Assembly (NCBI GenBank): GCA_964531675.1
Contig: CAZHFW010000017.1
Location: forward strand, 1-64,000
Direction: 5' to 3'
Length of the DNA: 64,000 bases
From: CAZHFW01 sp964531675
GTDB taxonomy: Bacteria > Planctomycetota > Phycisphaerae > Phycisphaerales > UBA1924
A program made the position numbers and the translations under genes. Shown piece by piece: positions 45,390-54,464 of this stretch. A model generated the notes under the pieces. That model searched no databases and had not been told where the DNA came from. It worked only from the letters and a program-made list of their open reading frames with translations. How positions within the stretch are numbered: position 1 is the stretch's first letter; the number at the start of each line of letters is the position of its first letter.

Positions 45390-46274
45390 TCAGGAGCGCG
45401 TGGGGTCCGGACGCCCTTCGATGTCCTGAGCCGCCGCCGAAGGCCCCAGAATGGCCTGGATCGCGATGAGCCGCTGCCAGTCCCGCGGTGTGGAAACCTT
45501 GGCGCCCAGAACCATGATCCCGGCGGCTGCCGGCCTGGAAATACCCACATTCGAAGACCCGCGGGCGTGCTCGACGACCGGCGCCGCAGCCGCCTGGGCC
45601 TTGGCCCGCACCGCTGCGGCCTCGGCGGCGACCCTGGCGTCCTCGCGGGCCGCCTGCTCGCGCTGGCGCTGGATATTGGCATCCTCCCGGGCCCGCGATG
45701 ACGCGCCGGAGGTTCGCCCCCCCGCTGCGGACGAGCGCTTGGAGGTCTGCTGAGCCTGGGCTCGGGCGCGGGCCGCACGCGACTCGGCCTCGAGCCTGGC
45801 CTGCTCGCGCTTGGCCTGTTCGCGCTGCGCCTGCTCCAGGCGCGCCTTCTCGCGTTCGGCCTGCTGGCGCTTGAGCTGGTTGTACCGCTCGGGGCTCATG
45901 GTCCCCGCGGGTGACTGGGGCAAGGGTGAGGGGGTCGACGGCGCGCGATTGGCCGCGCCCGGAGCCGCAGCCTGACGCCGGCGGAGTTCCTCGAGCTGCG
46001 CCTGGCGCCTCTGGGCCAACTCCTCGAGCATCCGCTTGGGATCCAGGTGCGCGGTGGTCGAAGTCTGGCTCGAAGTTGTCGGGGCGGCAACCTCGTCCGC
46101 CTCGGTCCGGCCCGTGCGCAGCATCTCTTCCTGACGCTCGCGACGCTGCTGTTCGACGCGGCGCTTGGCGGCGCTCTCCTGAATCACCTTGCTGACCCAT
46201 CCCCAGATGCCTGAGATGATGATGATCAGGACGATGATGTGGTTGCCGGAGATGTTCTGAAGCCACGAAGGCAT
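45390..46274 (-). CDS. One-TM protein with long coiled coil
   Basis: The 294-residue product starts at ATG 46274. A membrane helix at about residues 12-28 (HIIVLIIIISGIWGW) is followed by a long, highly charged Arg/Glu/Gln/Ala segment (about 33-250) that reads as a broken coiled coil, with Pro/Ala/Ser breaks near 110-125 and 180-200. The C-terminal 60 residues have mixed character, including DWQRLIAIQAILG. I recognise no family. It is likely a membrane-tethered structural or scaffold protein; topology (N-out short, coil cytoplasmic or periplasmic) is unclear. Confidence 0.6.
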   Translation of the reverse strand: MPSWLQNISGNHIIVLIIIISGIWGWVSKVIQESAAKRRVEQQRRERQEEMLRTGRTEADEVAAPTTSSQTSTTAHLDPKRMLEELAQRRQAQLEELRRRQAAAPGAANRAPSTPSPLPQSPAGTMSPERYNQLKRQQAEREKARLEQAQREQAKREQARLEAESRAARARAQAQQTSKRSSAAGGRTSGASSRAREDANIQRQREQAAREDARVAAEAAAVRAKAQAAAAPVVEHARGSSNVGISRPAAAGIMVLGAKVSTPRDWQRLIAIQAILGPSAAAQDIEGRPDPTRS

Positions 46275-46282
46275 GCGGGCAC

Positions 46283-46288
46283 AGTGTA
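46283..46288 (-). promoter_or_regulatory. Candidate -10 element (TACACT), leaderless start
   Basis: TACACT ends 8 bases before ATG 46274. No Shine-Dalgarno is present. Confidence 0.5.
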
Positions 46289-46339
46289 TCGGCCCGGCAG
46301 CACGCCGGGCCGAACCCGGGCCCAACACGGACATGAGGA

Positions 46340-47158
46340 TCAGGAAGTGGCCTTGGGCGCCAAACCAGCCACCCGTCCCGCCGGGTCGACCAGGGCGTCA
46401 AAGGGCGTCTGAAAGACCGATGCTGCGGTCGCGGCGGTCAACGTCGACCCCACCGGGCCCGCGCCCACGATCTGGCCGGAAGCATCGAACAACAGGACCT
46501 CGTCGGCGGTCCGCAGCACCAGCCCGAGGTCGTGCAGCACCACCACCACGCTCAGCCCGCGCTCCACCAGCGCCCGAAGCACCGCCATCGTGCGCACGGC
46601 ATGCGCCGGATCCATCGCCGACACCGGCTCATCCGCCAGCAGCGCTGTGGCGCCGAACTGCCCATCGCCGCGATCGACCTGCGCCAAGGCCCGCGCCAGC
46701 GTGACGCGCTGCTGTTGACCGACGCTCAGGTGCCCGACCGGCGCATCCGCGACGTAGGCAAGCTCGGCCTGCTCAATCGCCCGCGCCACCGCGGGCGAAC
46801 TTGGCCCTTCGCCGGCGGCGAGTCGACCCATCGCGACGACCTGGCGGACCGTAAACGCGAAGGCCACGCTCGAACGTTGCGGGATATAAACGAGCCGTGA
46901 GGCCCGCGCCGCGGCCGACATGGTCCGGACCGATGTGCCCCCCGCGAGCACGTCGCCTCCATCCGGGATCAGCAGGCCCGCGAGCAGGCGCAAGAGCGTG
47001 GACTTTCCCGCGCCGTTGGGTCCGACGATCGCGGTGAGCTTCCCGGGCGCAAAGACATGCGAGATTCCGGGCAAGATCGGCGGACCGCCGGCGTACGCAA
47101 ACCGCAGGTCTTTGACCTCCAGGGCGGGCGGCGTGGGTTGTCCGGGGTGGGGCTCCAA
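46340..47158 (-). CDS. ABC transporter ATP-binding protein
   Basis: This 272-residue ATPase carries Walker A GPNGAGKST, a Q-loop in YIPQRSS, the signature LSVGQQQRVTLARAL, Walker B ALLADEPVSAMD and a VLHDLG switch histidine. It belongs to the FecE/ZnuC/HmuV-like importer group by length and pattern. No ATG is near the family start; TTG 47158 fits and has TATCGT ending 8 bases upstream, so I choose it. No permease or binding-protein gene is adjacent, so its transporter partner is elsewhere. The substrate cannot be inferred. Confidence 0.85.
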   Translation of the reverse strand: MEPHPGQPTPPALEVKDLRFAYAGGPPILPGISHVFAPGKLTAIVGPNGAGKSTLLRLLAGLLIPDGGDVLAGGTSVRTMSAAARASRLVYIPQRSSVAFAFTVRQVVAMGRLAAGEGPSSPAVARAIEQAELAYVADAPVGHLSVGQQQRVTLARALAQVDRGDGQFGATALLADEPVSAMDPAHAVRTMAVLRALVERGLSVVVVLHDLGLVLRTADEVLLFDASGQIVGAGPVGSTLTAATAASVFQTPFDALVDPAGRVAGLAPKATS

Positions 47159-47166
47159 GGTCCGGG

Positions 47167-47172
47167 ACGATA
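47167..47172 (-). promoter_or_regulatory. Candidate -10 element (TATCGT) of the ABC ATPase, leaderless TTG start
   Basis: TATCGT ends 8 bases before TTG 47158. Confidence 0.45.
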
Positions 47173-47236
47173 GAGAGAAACCGGGCCGCCCGCGAGCCGG
47201 GAATGGGCAGCCTTGGAATCTGAGCGCGGAGGACAC

Positions 47237-47242
47237 TACCCT
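47237..47242 (+). promoter_or_regulatory. Candidate -10 element (TACCCT)
   Basis: TACCCT lies 39 bases before ATG 47282; GAGGG lies in the leader 6 bases before the ATG. Confidence 0.45.
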
Positions 47243-47281
47243 CTCCCGAACCGGCCCACCGCCGGACTGTGAGGGATCTGC

Positions 47282-48289
47282 ATGGGTACGCACGCTTCGG
47301 ACCACGCCAACAAGACGCTGACCGTCGCGATCACCGGCGCCACCGGGTTCGTCGGTCGCCGCATCGTCCGCGAGCTCTTGGGCCGGGGTCACTCGGTGCG
47401 TGCGCTGGTCCGCGACCGGGCCCGAGCCAACCAGATCTTCGCCAGGCATGGCGAGAAGGTCACCATGGTCGCGGGCGAGGCGACCGACAAGGCTGCGCTG
47501 GCCGAGCTGGTCCGCGGCGTGGACGCGGTGGTCCATCTGGTGGGCATCCTCCGGGAAGCGCCGGGTGGTCAGTCGTTCCAGAAGTGCCATGTGGACGCGA
47601 CCGCCGCGGTGCTCGAGGCGACCAAGGCTGCGGGCGTGAAGCGCTACCTGCACATGTCCGCGCTGGGCGTGTGCTCCGAGGGCGTGAGCCAGTACCAGAA
47701 GACCAAGTGGGCCGCGGAGCGCCTCGTGCACGCCTCGGAGCTCGAGTGGACGATTTTCCGTCCGGGCCTGATCCACGGCGAAGGCGGCGAGTTCACGCAG
47801 ATGGCGGTTCAGTGGGGTCGCGGCAAGGGCCCCATGGGCATCATGCCGTACTTCACGCGCTGGGAAGAAGACCTGAGCGTGCCCCTGGGCCCGAGCAAGG
47901 AACTCTCCCCGATCATCGCGCCGGTGAGCGTGGATGACGTGGCGCTGGCGTTCGTGGGCTCGCTCCGCGAACCCCGGACCATCGGCGAGACGTACAACCT
48001 GGTGGGCTCCGAGCGTCTCTCCTGGCCCGAGATGCTCGTGCACATCCGCGACAGCATTCACCACGGCAACCCCGACGCGCAGCCCTGGGGACTGCCGGGC
48101 TTTGCCGCGGCGGGCATGGCGATCGCGGCCAAGCAGATCGGGATGGGCTCGGCCCTCCCGTTCGACGCGGGGATGGCGATGATGGGCGCGCAGAACTCCT
48201 TCGCGGAACTGGAAAAGGTCCGCACACACCTGGGCATCGAGCCCAAGCCCTTCCGGGCTGCATTTGCCGGGTATGCTGAGCGCCTGTGA
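47282..48289 (+). CDS. NDUFA9-like NAD(P)-binding SDR
   Basis: The 335-residue protein is an extended/atypical SDR related to the complex I NDUFA9/YfcH-type group. It has the N-terminal Rossmann motif TGATGFVGRRIVREL, VDAVVHLVGI, an SALG segment and YQKTKWAAERL as the Tyr-x-x-x-Lys equivalent, then FRPGLIHGEGG. A C-terminal helix set follows. GAGGG in the leader supports ATG 47282. It may be a quinone/complex I-associated assembly-type protein, or an NAD-dependent epimerase-like enzyme; the real substrate is not known. It is followed 92 bases later by rnr. Confidence 0.8.
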   Translation: MGTHASDHANKTLTVAITGATGFVGRRIVRELLGRGHSVRALVRDRARANQIFARHGEKVTMVAGEATDKAALAELVRGVDAVVHLVGILREAPGGQSFQKCHVDATAAVLEATKAAGVKRYLHMSALGVCSEGVSQYQKTKWAAERLVHASELEWTIFRPGLIHGEGGEFTQMAVQWGRGKGPMGIMPYFTRWEEDLSVPLGPSKELSPIIAPVSVDDVALAFVGSLREPRTIGETYNLVGSERLSWPEMLVHIRDSIHHGNPDAQPWGLPGFAAAGMAIAAKQIGMGSALPFDAGMAMMGAQNSFAELEKVRTHLGIEPKPFRAAFAGYAERL

Positions 48290-48381
48290 GGCCCGCACAC
48301 CCACACTGAAGCAGGGCGGATCGGGACGCACGCGAAAGCCGCGTGGCCCCCGGACCCTGCGCTGATCAATTGAAAGCCATC

Positions 48382-50856
48382 ATGGCATACAAGTACAAGC
48401 GCCGCCTCCTGGATCACCTCAGCCACGACGACTACACGCCGAGGCGACTTTCCGACCTCATGGACGACCTCCGCATCCACGCGGACGACCGTCCCGAGTT
48501 TGAAGAAGAGTTCAAGCAGCTCCTCGAAGAAGGCGTGCTCAACGTCGGAGGCTCGGGGCTGGTCGACCTGCCTTCCCTGGTCTCCAAGGGCGACTTCATC
48601 GAAGGCACCTTCCGCAAGACCCTCCGCGGGTTCGGATTCGTCACGCCCTCCTCCCACGTGCGCGAAGGCTCGATCTTCATCGCGGCCGAGGACGTCAAGG
48701 ACGCGCTGACGGGCGACACTGTCAAGGTCAAGCTCTACCGCGACCGCTCGCGCGAGCGCCAGCTCGGGGACGCGGGCCCGCAGTTCGCGGGCGAAGTCGT
48801 CACCGTCATCAAGCGCAAGCGCTCGAACTTCACGGGCGAGCTCGTGAAGCGCGGCGGGCAATGGCTCGTCTTCCCCGACGGCCGCGAACTGACCGAACCG
48901 GTCGTCGCCCGCGACGCCGAGAGCAAGAACGCCAAGCCCGGCGACAAGGTCGTCGTCGAGATCGTGCAGTACCCCGAGGGGTCCATGCTCGCCGAGGGCG
49001 TGATCACCAAGGTCCTCGGAGAAGCAGGCCGCCCCGACGTCGAGACCCAGGCGGTCATCTCCGCCTACGACCTGCCGGGCGAGTTCCCCGAAGAGTGCGT
49101 GGAGCAGGCGCGGACAGCCGCGGAGCGCTACGACGAAGAGATCGCGGCGTACAAGGAAAAGGGCATTGGGGCCTTCGAGGCGCCGGGCCGCCTTGACCTC
49201 TCCGAAGAGTTCATCATCACCATCGACCCGCCCGACGCGAAGGACTACGACGACGCGATCAGCATCAAGCGCACCGAGCAGGGCTGGGAGCTTGGCGTTC
49301 ACATCGCCGACGTCGCGCACTTCATCCCGCCGGGCAGCCCGCTCGATGTCGAGGCCCGCGACCGCTGCAACTCGTGCTACCTCCCGAGGCTGGTCATCCC
49401 GATGCTCCCGGAGATCCTCTCCAACGGCATCCACTCGCTCCAGGAAGGCGTGTACCGCTATTGCAAGACAGCCTTCATCCGCTACGACACCCAGGGCAAC
49501 GTCAAGGGTGAAGGCTGCGCCCAGACGCTCATTAAGAGCGCCAAGCGGCTGACCTATCTCGAAGCCCAGGCCTTGATCGACGGCGACTTCACCGAGGCCC
49601 GCAAGCACGCCAAGACGCCCCCCAAGTACACCGACCAGCTCCTCGAGGCGCTGAAGGAAATGAACGCGCTGGCCCGCGCTATCCAGGGTCGCCGCCAGCG
49701 TCAGGGCATGATCTCGCTCGAACTCCCGGACGTCGTTCTCCTCTTCGATGAGAACGGCCGCGTGATCGACGCGGAGCGCGAGGACGATGCGTTCACGCAC
49801 ACGCTGATCGAGATGTTCATGGTCGAGGCCAACGAAGTGCTCGCGAGGCTCTTCGAGAAGGTGGATGTGCCCCTGCTCCGCCGCACGCACCCGGAGCCCA
49901 CGCCAGGCGACACCGACACACTCCGCAAGGCGGCCATGGTCGCGGGATTCCGCATCCCCAAGAACCCCACGCGTGAGGAACTCCAGGGTCTGGTGAACGC
50001 GACCAAGGGCACGCCCGCGGCCCGCGCCGTGCACATGGCGGTCCTGCGGACCATGAGCAAGGCGGAGTACTCCCCCGCGCTGATCGGACACTTCGCGCTG
50101 GCCAGCGAGGCCTACGCGCACTTCACCAGCCCCATCCGGCGCTACGCGGACCTCACGGTCCACCGCGCCCTGGCGGAGTACCTGCGCCACACCAACAACG
50201 GCCAGAACCGCCCGCGCAGCGAGGACGAGTCAAAGGCCCTGGGCCGCAAGCTCCGGAACAGCGACATGTGCCCTCCCGAGCAGGAGCTCCTGGAGATCGG
50301 CAAGCACGCGACGATGCGCGAGAAGAACGCCGAAGACGGCGAGCACGCCCTGCGCCAGTTCCTGGTCCTCCAGCTCCTGGAAGGCCACATCGGCGAGAGC
50401 TATTCGGGCGTGGTCACGGGCGTCACGCCCCGCGGCGTGTTCGTCCAGATCGACAAGTACCTCTGCGACGGCTTCGTGAAGTCCTCCGACCTGCCCGGCG
50501 ATGTCACCCGAGGCAACCAGATCCCGGTCTGGAAGGTCGACGCCAAGACCGGCGCGCTGGTCGACATCAAGAGCGGGCGCTCGTTCAACATGGGCGACAG
50601 CGTCACCGTCAAGATCGTCTCGGTCGATCTGGCCAAGCGCCAGCTCGAGCTGGTCGTCGCCGACGCTGATGGCCGCGCCGCGGGCAAGGCCAAGAAGGTC
50701 TTCGACAAGCCCTTCGGCGGCGGACTCTCGGGCGGGTTCTCGCACTCGTCGGGTGCGGGCTTCAACAAGATGACCGGCGGCGAACGCCGCAGCCGCAAGA
50801 GCAAGGCCCGCGACAAGGGCAAGCCCGATTGGCGGCGCGACAAGAAGGGCAAGTGA
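48382..50856 (+). CDS. rnr: Ribonuclease R (RNB-family 3'-5' exoribonuclease)
   Basis: This 824-residue protein has the RNase R order: N-terminal helix-turn-helix-like region (about 1-60), cold-shock domains (about 75-235), RNB catalytic domain (about 270-600) and C-terminal S1 domain (about 690-770). The RNB active-site segment is TIDPPDAKDYDDAIS with the catalytic Asp cluster, plus HTLIEMFMVEANE and AHFTSPIRRYADL. A Lys/Arg-rich tail (KSKARDKGKPDWRRDKKGK) closes it. It degrades structured RNA in the cytoplasm and rRNA in quality control. ATG 48382 fits the family start; the ribosome-binding site is weak (TTGAAAGC). Confidence 0.93.
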   Translation: MAYKYKRRLLDHLSHDDYTPRRLSDLMDDLRIHADDRPEFEEEFKQLLEEGVLNVGGSGLVDLPSLVSKGDFIEGTFRKTLRGFGFVTPSSHVREGSIFIAAEDVKDALTGDTVKVKLYRDRSRERQLGDAGPQFAGEVVTVIKRKRSNFTGELVKRGGQWLVFPDGRELTEPVVARDAESKNAKPGDKVVVEIVQYPEGSMLAEGVITKVLGEAGRPDVETQAVISAYDLPGEFPEECVEQARTAAERYDEEIAAYKEKGIGAFEAPGRLDLSEEFIITIDPPDAKDYDDAISIKRTEQGWELGVHIADVAHFIPPGSPLDVEARDRCNSCYLPRLVIPMLPEILSNGIHSLQEGVYRYCKTAFIRYDTQGNVKGEGCAQTLIKSAKRLTYLEAQALIDGDFTEARKHAKTPPKYTDQLLEALKEMNALARAIQGRRQRQGMISLELPDVVLLFDENGRVIDAEREDDAFTHTLIEMFMVEANEVLARLFEKVDVPLLRRTHPEPTPGDTDTLRKAAMVAGFRIPKNPTREELQGLVNATKGTPAARAVHMAVLRTMSKAEYSPALIGHFALASEAYAHFTSPIRRYADLTVHRALAEYLRHTNNGQNRPRSEDESKALGRKLRNSDMCPPEQELLEIGKHATMREKNAEDGEHALRQFLVLQLLEGHIGESYSGVVTGVTPRGVFVQIDKYLCDGFVKSSDLPGDVTRGNQIPVWKVDAKTGALVDIKSGRSFNMGDSVTVKIVSVDLAKRQLELVVADADGRAAGKAKKVFDKPFGGGLSGGFSHSSGAGFNKMTGGERRSRKSKARDKGKPDWRRDKKGK

Positions 50857-50902
50857 ACGCCAGAGCCCGGTGAACCCCCGTGGACTCCGCGATCGAGCGC
50901 CC

Positions 50903-50908
50903 TAACAT
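50903..50908 (+). promoter_or_regulatory. Candidate -10 element (TAACAT)
   Basis: TAACAT lies 31 bases before ATG 50940; CGGAG is 7 bases before the ATG. Confidence 0.4.
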
Positions 50909-50939
50909 CGGGCGTATTCATCAACCAACGGAGTTCTGC

Positions 50940-51686
50940 ATGATCCGCCCGCGCCTCGCCTGCACCCTGATCGCCAGCCTCTGGGCTGCTGCCTCGTTCG
51001 CGCAGATCGAGCCCCAGCAGCGTCTGGACAAGCCCGTCGCCCCCAGCGCCGCGCCCGGCTCACAGCCCGAGGCGGCTCCTGCGCCGGTGCAGCCCGTCCA
51101 CCAGAACAAGCCTGATCAGCAGCCCCCCGAGTCCGACCTCGACCAGCTCGTGAAGTTCATGGTCGGATCGTTCTCGAGCCAGGAGCAGTCCAAGCTCGAC
51201 CCCGAGGGGTACTTCGACATCAGGCTCCACATGGTGCAGATCTGGCGCGAGCGGACCGACGGCCGCTGGCTCTACGTCGAGCAGGCCTCCGCAGCCAAGC
51301 TCGACAAGCCTTATCGCCAGCGCATCTACCGCCTGCACGAAACCAAGCCGGGCGAGTTCACCAGCGAGGTCTACGAGTTCCAGGGCGACCCGCTTCAATA
51401 CGCCGGGGCGTTCATGGACCTCGCCAAGCTTCAGGGCGTGACGCCCGACAATCTGGTCGCGCGCGATGGATGCCAGATCGTGCTGCACCACGCCGAAGAC
51501 GGGACGTTCCGCGGCGCGACGCAAGGCACGGGCTGCGTGAGCTCGCTCCGCGGGGCGGCATACGCGACCAGCGAGGCGATCATCGGCCCCGATGGCCTGC
51601 GCACCTGGGATCGCGGGTACGACAAGGAAGGCAAGCAAGTCTGGGGCGCCGAGAAGGGCCCGTACGACTTCCGCCGGGTCGAGTAA
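50940..51686 (+). CDS. CpcT/CpeT-like exported protein
   Basis: The 248-residue product starts at ATG 50940 (CGGAG 7 bases upstream). A signal peptide (about 1-21, SFAQ) and a Pro/Gln-rich linker are followed by one domain (about 65-248). It matches the CpcT/CpeT chromophore-lyase family: GSFSSQEQSKLDPEGYFDIRLHMV in part, WLYVEQASAAKLDKPYRQRIY in part, a GCQIVLHH strand, GCVSSLRGAAYATSE and TWDRGYDKEGKQVWGAEKGPYDF in part. Cyanobacterial members attach bilins to phycobiliproteins; no phycobiliprotein is here and the protein is exported, so the role must differ. The family match is good; the function is open. Confidence 0.75.
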   Translation: MIRPRLACTLIASLWAAASFAQIEPQQRLDKPVAPSAAPGSQPEAAPAPVQPVHQNKPDQQPPESDLDQLVKFMVGSFSSQEQSKLDPEGYFDIRLHMVQIWRERTDGRWLYVEQASAAKLDKPYRQRIYRLHETKPGEFTSEVYEFQGDPLQYAGAFMDLAKLQGVTPDNLVARDGCQIVLHHAEDGTFRGATQGTGCVSSLRGAAYATSEAIIGPDGLRTWDRGYDKEGKQVWGAEKGPYDFRRVE

Positions 51687-51692
51687 TCACGA

Positions 51693-52685
51693 TCAGATCG
51701 CGCACGCGCCCTCGGTCAGACGCTCATAGTCGGGCCGGTCGGACGCGTCGCGGTGCCTGAAAGCGCGCACGATGCGCCCGCGGTGCACGATGAACGCGCC
51801 GGGCATCTGAAACCCATCGCCGACCATGGCGCCGACGCCGTGACGGTTCATCACGCCCGCGACAAAGCCCCGGATCCACACGCGGGGACCAAAGAGCTCC
51901 GCGAGCTTGCCGCGCCGAAGCTGGAACGCGCGATAGAGCTGCCGATCGGGATCGCTGATCCGCGGCACGTCGGCGAGGTTGTACTTCGCGAAGAAGCCCG
52001 AGGCCTGCGCATCAGTTCCCATGTGCACGAGTACCGGCGTCACCCCCGAGGCAAACACCGCGGCGCGCTGGCGCTGGAGATCCGCGAGGGTCTCCCGGCA
52101 GAACGTGCATCCCGCGTGGCGAAGGAACACGACCAGCGCTGGCCCCGACTCGCTGATCTCCGCAAGCGAACGTCCATCGTTGGTCTTGGCGGCCTGCAAG
52201 GCGCCGCGAAGATCAATCTGGTCGGGCGCATGGTCGATCAGATCCCGCTGTGCTTCTGCAACCCGATACGCGTGCGCGAGGATCAGCACGAACGGGATCC
52301 ACCAGAGGATGTCGTTGGTCAGGATGGTGAGCCCGAACTTCGCGGGCACCGCGTGATCAATCAGCCAGGCCTGAAGGAAACCGATCGGGCCGAAGATCTT
52401 GCCGAGCAGTCCGACCAGCACGATGGGCCAGTGTCTGGCGGGGTTCGACGCGGCGATCCAGTATCCGACGCCGTAGACCCCGACGATCATGCCGATGCAT
52501 TGCCAGAGGAAGGGGTAGTTCGGCGCGGGCATGTCGAGCAGCGACCAGAACGCCGCGGGGAAGAGGATTGCCCACGCACCCCACGCGAGGTTGTACACCC
52601 CGGCCGCCCGCAAGACCGTGCGCATCCACGCCGGCGTGGTTGGCACTGCGGGAGCGATGGGCTTTCCTGAAGAACCGCTGGTCAT
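51693..52685 (-). CDS. Fusion of a four-helix membrane domain and a thioredoxin-fold (AhpC/TSA-like) domain
   Basis: The 330-residue protein starts at ATG 52685. The first 150 residues contain about four membrane helices, rich in Trp and Gly, without a recognised family motif. The C-terminal part (about 165-330) is a thioredoxin-fold domain of the AhpC/TSA-like or PRXL2 type: ALVVFLRHAGCTFCRETLADL with a CxxC, then VLVHMGT, VPRISDPDRQLYRAF and a PGAFIVHRGRI segment. Membrane tethering would place the redox domain at the cytoplasmic face or periplasm depending on topology. It follows the esterase gene by 34 bases on the same strand. Partner and substrate are unknown. Confidence 0.75.
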   Translation of the reverse strand: MTSGSSGKPIAPAVPTTPAWMRTVLRAAGVYNLAWGAWAILFPAAFWSLLDMPAPNYPFLWQCIGMIVGVYGVGYWIAASNPARHWPIVLVGLLGKIFGPIGFLQAWLIDHAVPAKFGLTILTNDILWWIPFVLILAHAYRVAEAQRDLIDHAPDQIDLRGALQAAKTNDGRSLAEISESGPALVVFLRHAGCTFCRETLADLQRQRAAVFASGVTPVLVHMGTDAQASGFFAKYNLADVPRISDPDRQLYRAFQLRRGKLAELFGPRVWIRGFVAGVMNRHGVGAMVGDGFQMPGAFIVHRGRIVRAFRHRDASDRPDYERLTEGACAI

Positions 52686-52719
52686 ATCGCAGTATTCGCC
52701 GATTCGACGATTCCGGATG

Positions 52720-54360
52720 TCAACGGGATGCATCGGGGCGGGGCGTTCGGCGGTGCTCCAGCAGCCAGTCCAGCGAGTCCTTCATGACCTTCCCGACCAC
52801 CAGCGTGTGCCCATAGTTCGGGATGGTGATGCTCTCGACGGGCAAACCGGCGTCCTTGGCGAGCTTTGCGGTTCGCGCGACCCGGCTCGCGGGAATGATG
52901 GGGTCGATCTCCGCGCCGATCCAGCGCGTCGGCGGGATCCAGGCCAGGGGCTTCCCGTCGGGACCACCAAATCCGCCGCCGGGCGCGATCCCGACCGCTG
53001 CCGCGATCTGATCGCCCCGCGTGCGCAGCACGTTGGTCAGCGCGACGCCTCCGAGCGAGTGCCCCACCAGGTAGATCCGGTCGCGATCGATCGGGTAGTC
53101 ACGCGTGATCTGCTCGATCAGCGCGTCGTAGGCATCGGTTCCGACCAGGAAGTTCTCGGTCCGCGGCGTCACGACGACGCAGGGCTCGCTGGTCTTCAGG
53201 ATCGCTCCGCGGCCGTAGGCCTCCATGAACATGAACTCATCGCCGCCCGCGCCGTGGAACGCGATGATGAGAGGCATGAGCCCGACGTGTGACCGACCTT
53301 CACGCTGCACCTTCTGGTTCGACCCGAGGAGGTTGTGCGGCGAGGGGCTCACGCAGGCCGGAATGTTCCCGGTGGGCCTGATGATCGGTCGCCAGAACAC
53401 CAGCGGCGTGGGCGTGAAGACGCCCTTGAAGCGCTGATCCACGCCAGGCCAACGCAAGGGATCGTCGCCTCGCTCAAGCGCCGCGGCTTCGGCTTCCACT
53501 TCGCCGTAAAGCAGGCCGGGTGACAGGCGAAACGAGGCGCTCACGCCATTGTTGATCGTGTCGTTGAGAATCTCGGCCCGAGCCCGGGTGACCGTGATCG
53601 ACTCCGCGAGCGCGGGCTGTCGCGAAGCGACGCGATCGAGGCGTTCAACCACGCGACCTCTCCACACGGAGAGAGGCTCCGGGGAGGTGGTCACGCCCAC
53701 GGTTCCGAACAAGCCGATGGCGTGGGCCTCGGGCTTTTCAGACGCGATCAAATCGCACGCATAGTCGAGCGTGCAAGGCTCGCCCGGCTTCAACTCCACA
53801 GGAGGCAGGACGAACTCAGGCTCCGAGTCGCCGCCCGCCAGGTCCGGCGACTGAATCCAGGCCAAACCCCGCGGGATGGAGATCCCGGTCTTCAAAGGTC
53901 CAAAGGACCGCACCCGCACTGTGGTGCTCGCCAAGCCCGCCGGGGCCACGGTGATTTCCGGATCCGCGCGCACCTGCACGAGCGCGCCGAGCTTCATCTG
54001 ATCATCGAACGGCCTGCGGAGTTCGGCTGCGGCCTGACGCAGCGCGTCGATCGCGGCGGCGAACTGGCCCGTGAAGAACATCTGCGTGATGCGATCGAAC
54101 TCCAGATTCCAGCGCCGCTCTTCTTCGGGCGTGAGCCTCGCGGGGTCGTAGGCGTGATCGAACGCCAGATACGCCTCCGCCAGATCGCGCCGCGTCGGCG
54201 AGACCGGCGTCGTGGGCGAACTGGGCAACTGGCGTATCGCGTTGGGAGGGAGGCTCGGCCCTGGCACCGGTCGGGACTCACACGCCACTCCCAACGCAAC
54301 CGCCAGTACAGCCGCGGCCTTCCCACCCGAAATCCGCCCGGAATTGGCTCGCTTTCGCAT
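52720..54360 (-). CDS. Esterase-like alpha/beta hydrolase lipoprotein
   Basis: The 546-residue product starts at ATG 54360 and is preceded by TAGACT. A signal sequence ends near GVACES (a Cys with a weak lipobox). An N-terminal region (about 40-330) has helical and beta features without a known family. The C-terminal alpha/beta hydrolase domain (about 345-545) has AFHGAGGDEFMFM, the nucleophile elbow VGHSLGGVAL, and a late GHT with the probable catalytic His; this is the PHB-depolymerase/esterase D-like architecture. It is probably periplasmic or surface located and cleaves an ester. The substrate is unknown. Confidence 0.75.
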   Translation of the reverse strand: MRKRANSGRISGGKAAAVLAVALGVACESRPVPGPSLPPNAIRQLPSSPTTPVSPTRRDLAEAYLAFDHAYDPARLTPEEERRWNLEFDRITQMFFTGQFAAAIDALRQAAAELRRPFDDQMKLGALVQVRADPEITVAPAGLASTTVRVRSFGPLKTGISIPRGLAWIQSPDLAGGDSEPEFVLPPVELKPGEPCTLDYACDLIASEKPEAHAIGLFGTVGVTTSPEPLSVWRGRVVERLDRVASRQPALAESITVTRARAEILNDTINNGVSASFRLSPGLLYGEVEAEAAALERGDDPLRWPGVDQRFKGVFTPTPLVFWRPIIRPTGNIPACVSPSPHNLLGSNQKVQREGRSHVGLMPLIIAFHGAGGDEFMFMEAYGRGAILKTSEPCVVVTPRTENFLVGTDAYDALIEQITRDYPIDRDRIYLVGHSLGGVALTNVLRTRGDQIAAAVGIAPGGGFGGPDGKPLAWIPPTRWIGAEIDPIIPASRVARTAKLAKDAGLPVESITIPNYGHTLVVGKVMKDSLDWLLEHRRTPRPDASR

Positions 54361-54369
54361 CAGAAACCC

Positions 54370-54375
54370 AGTCTA
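54370..54375 (-). promoter_or_regulatory. Candidate -10 element (TAGACT), leaderless start
   Basis: TAGACT ends 9 bases before ATG 54360. TACACT at 54416-54421 is the matching plus-strand candidate for the glycosyltransferase gene at 54465, with a leader of about 38 bases. Confidence 0.5.
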
Positions 54376-54464
54376 ACAAAGCCCTTCCGGGCGGGTTCCG
54401 GGCCGTCCCGCTCCCTACACTAAAGGCCCCTCAGATCCCCCACCGCGTTCCCGCGCGACCCCGA

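Noticed and set aside
46340..48331. An ABC ATPase gene starting as far upstream as 48331
   Set aside because: The extra 390 codons are antisense to the NDUFA9-like gene and not ATPase-like. The conserved ATPase begins after 47158, where a TTG with a -10 hexamer is present.
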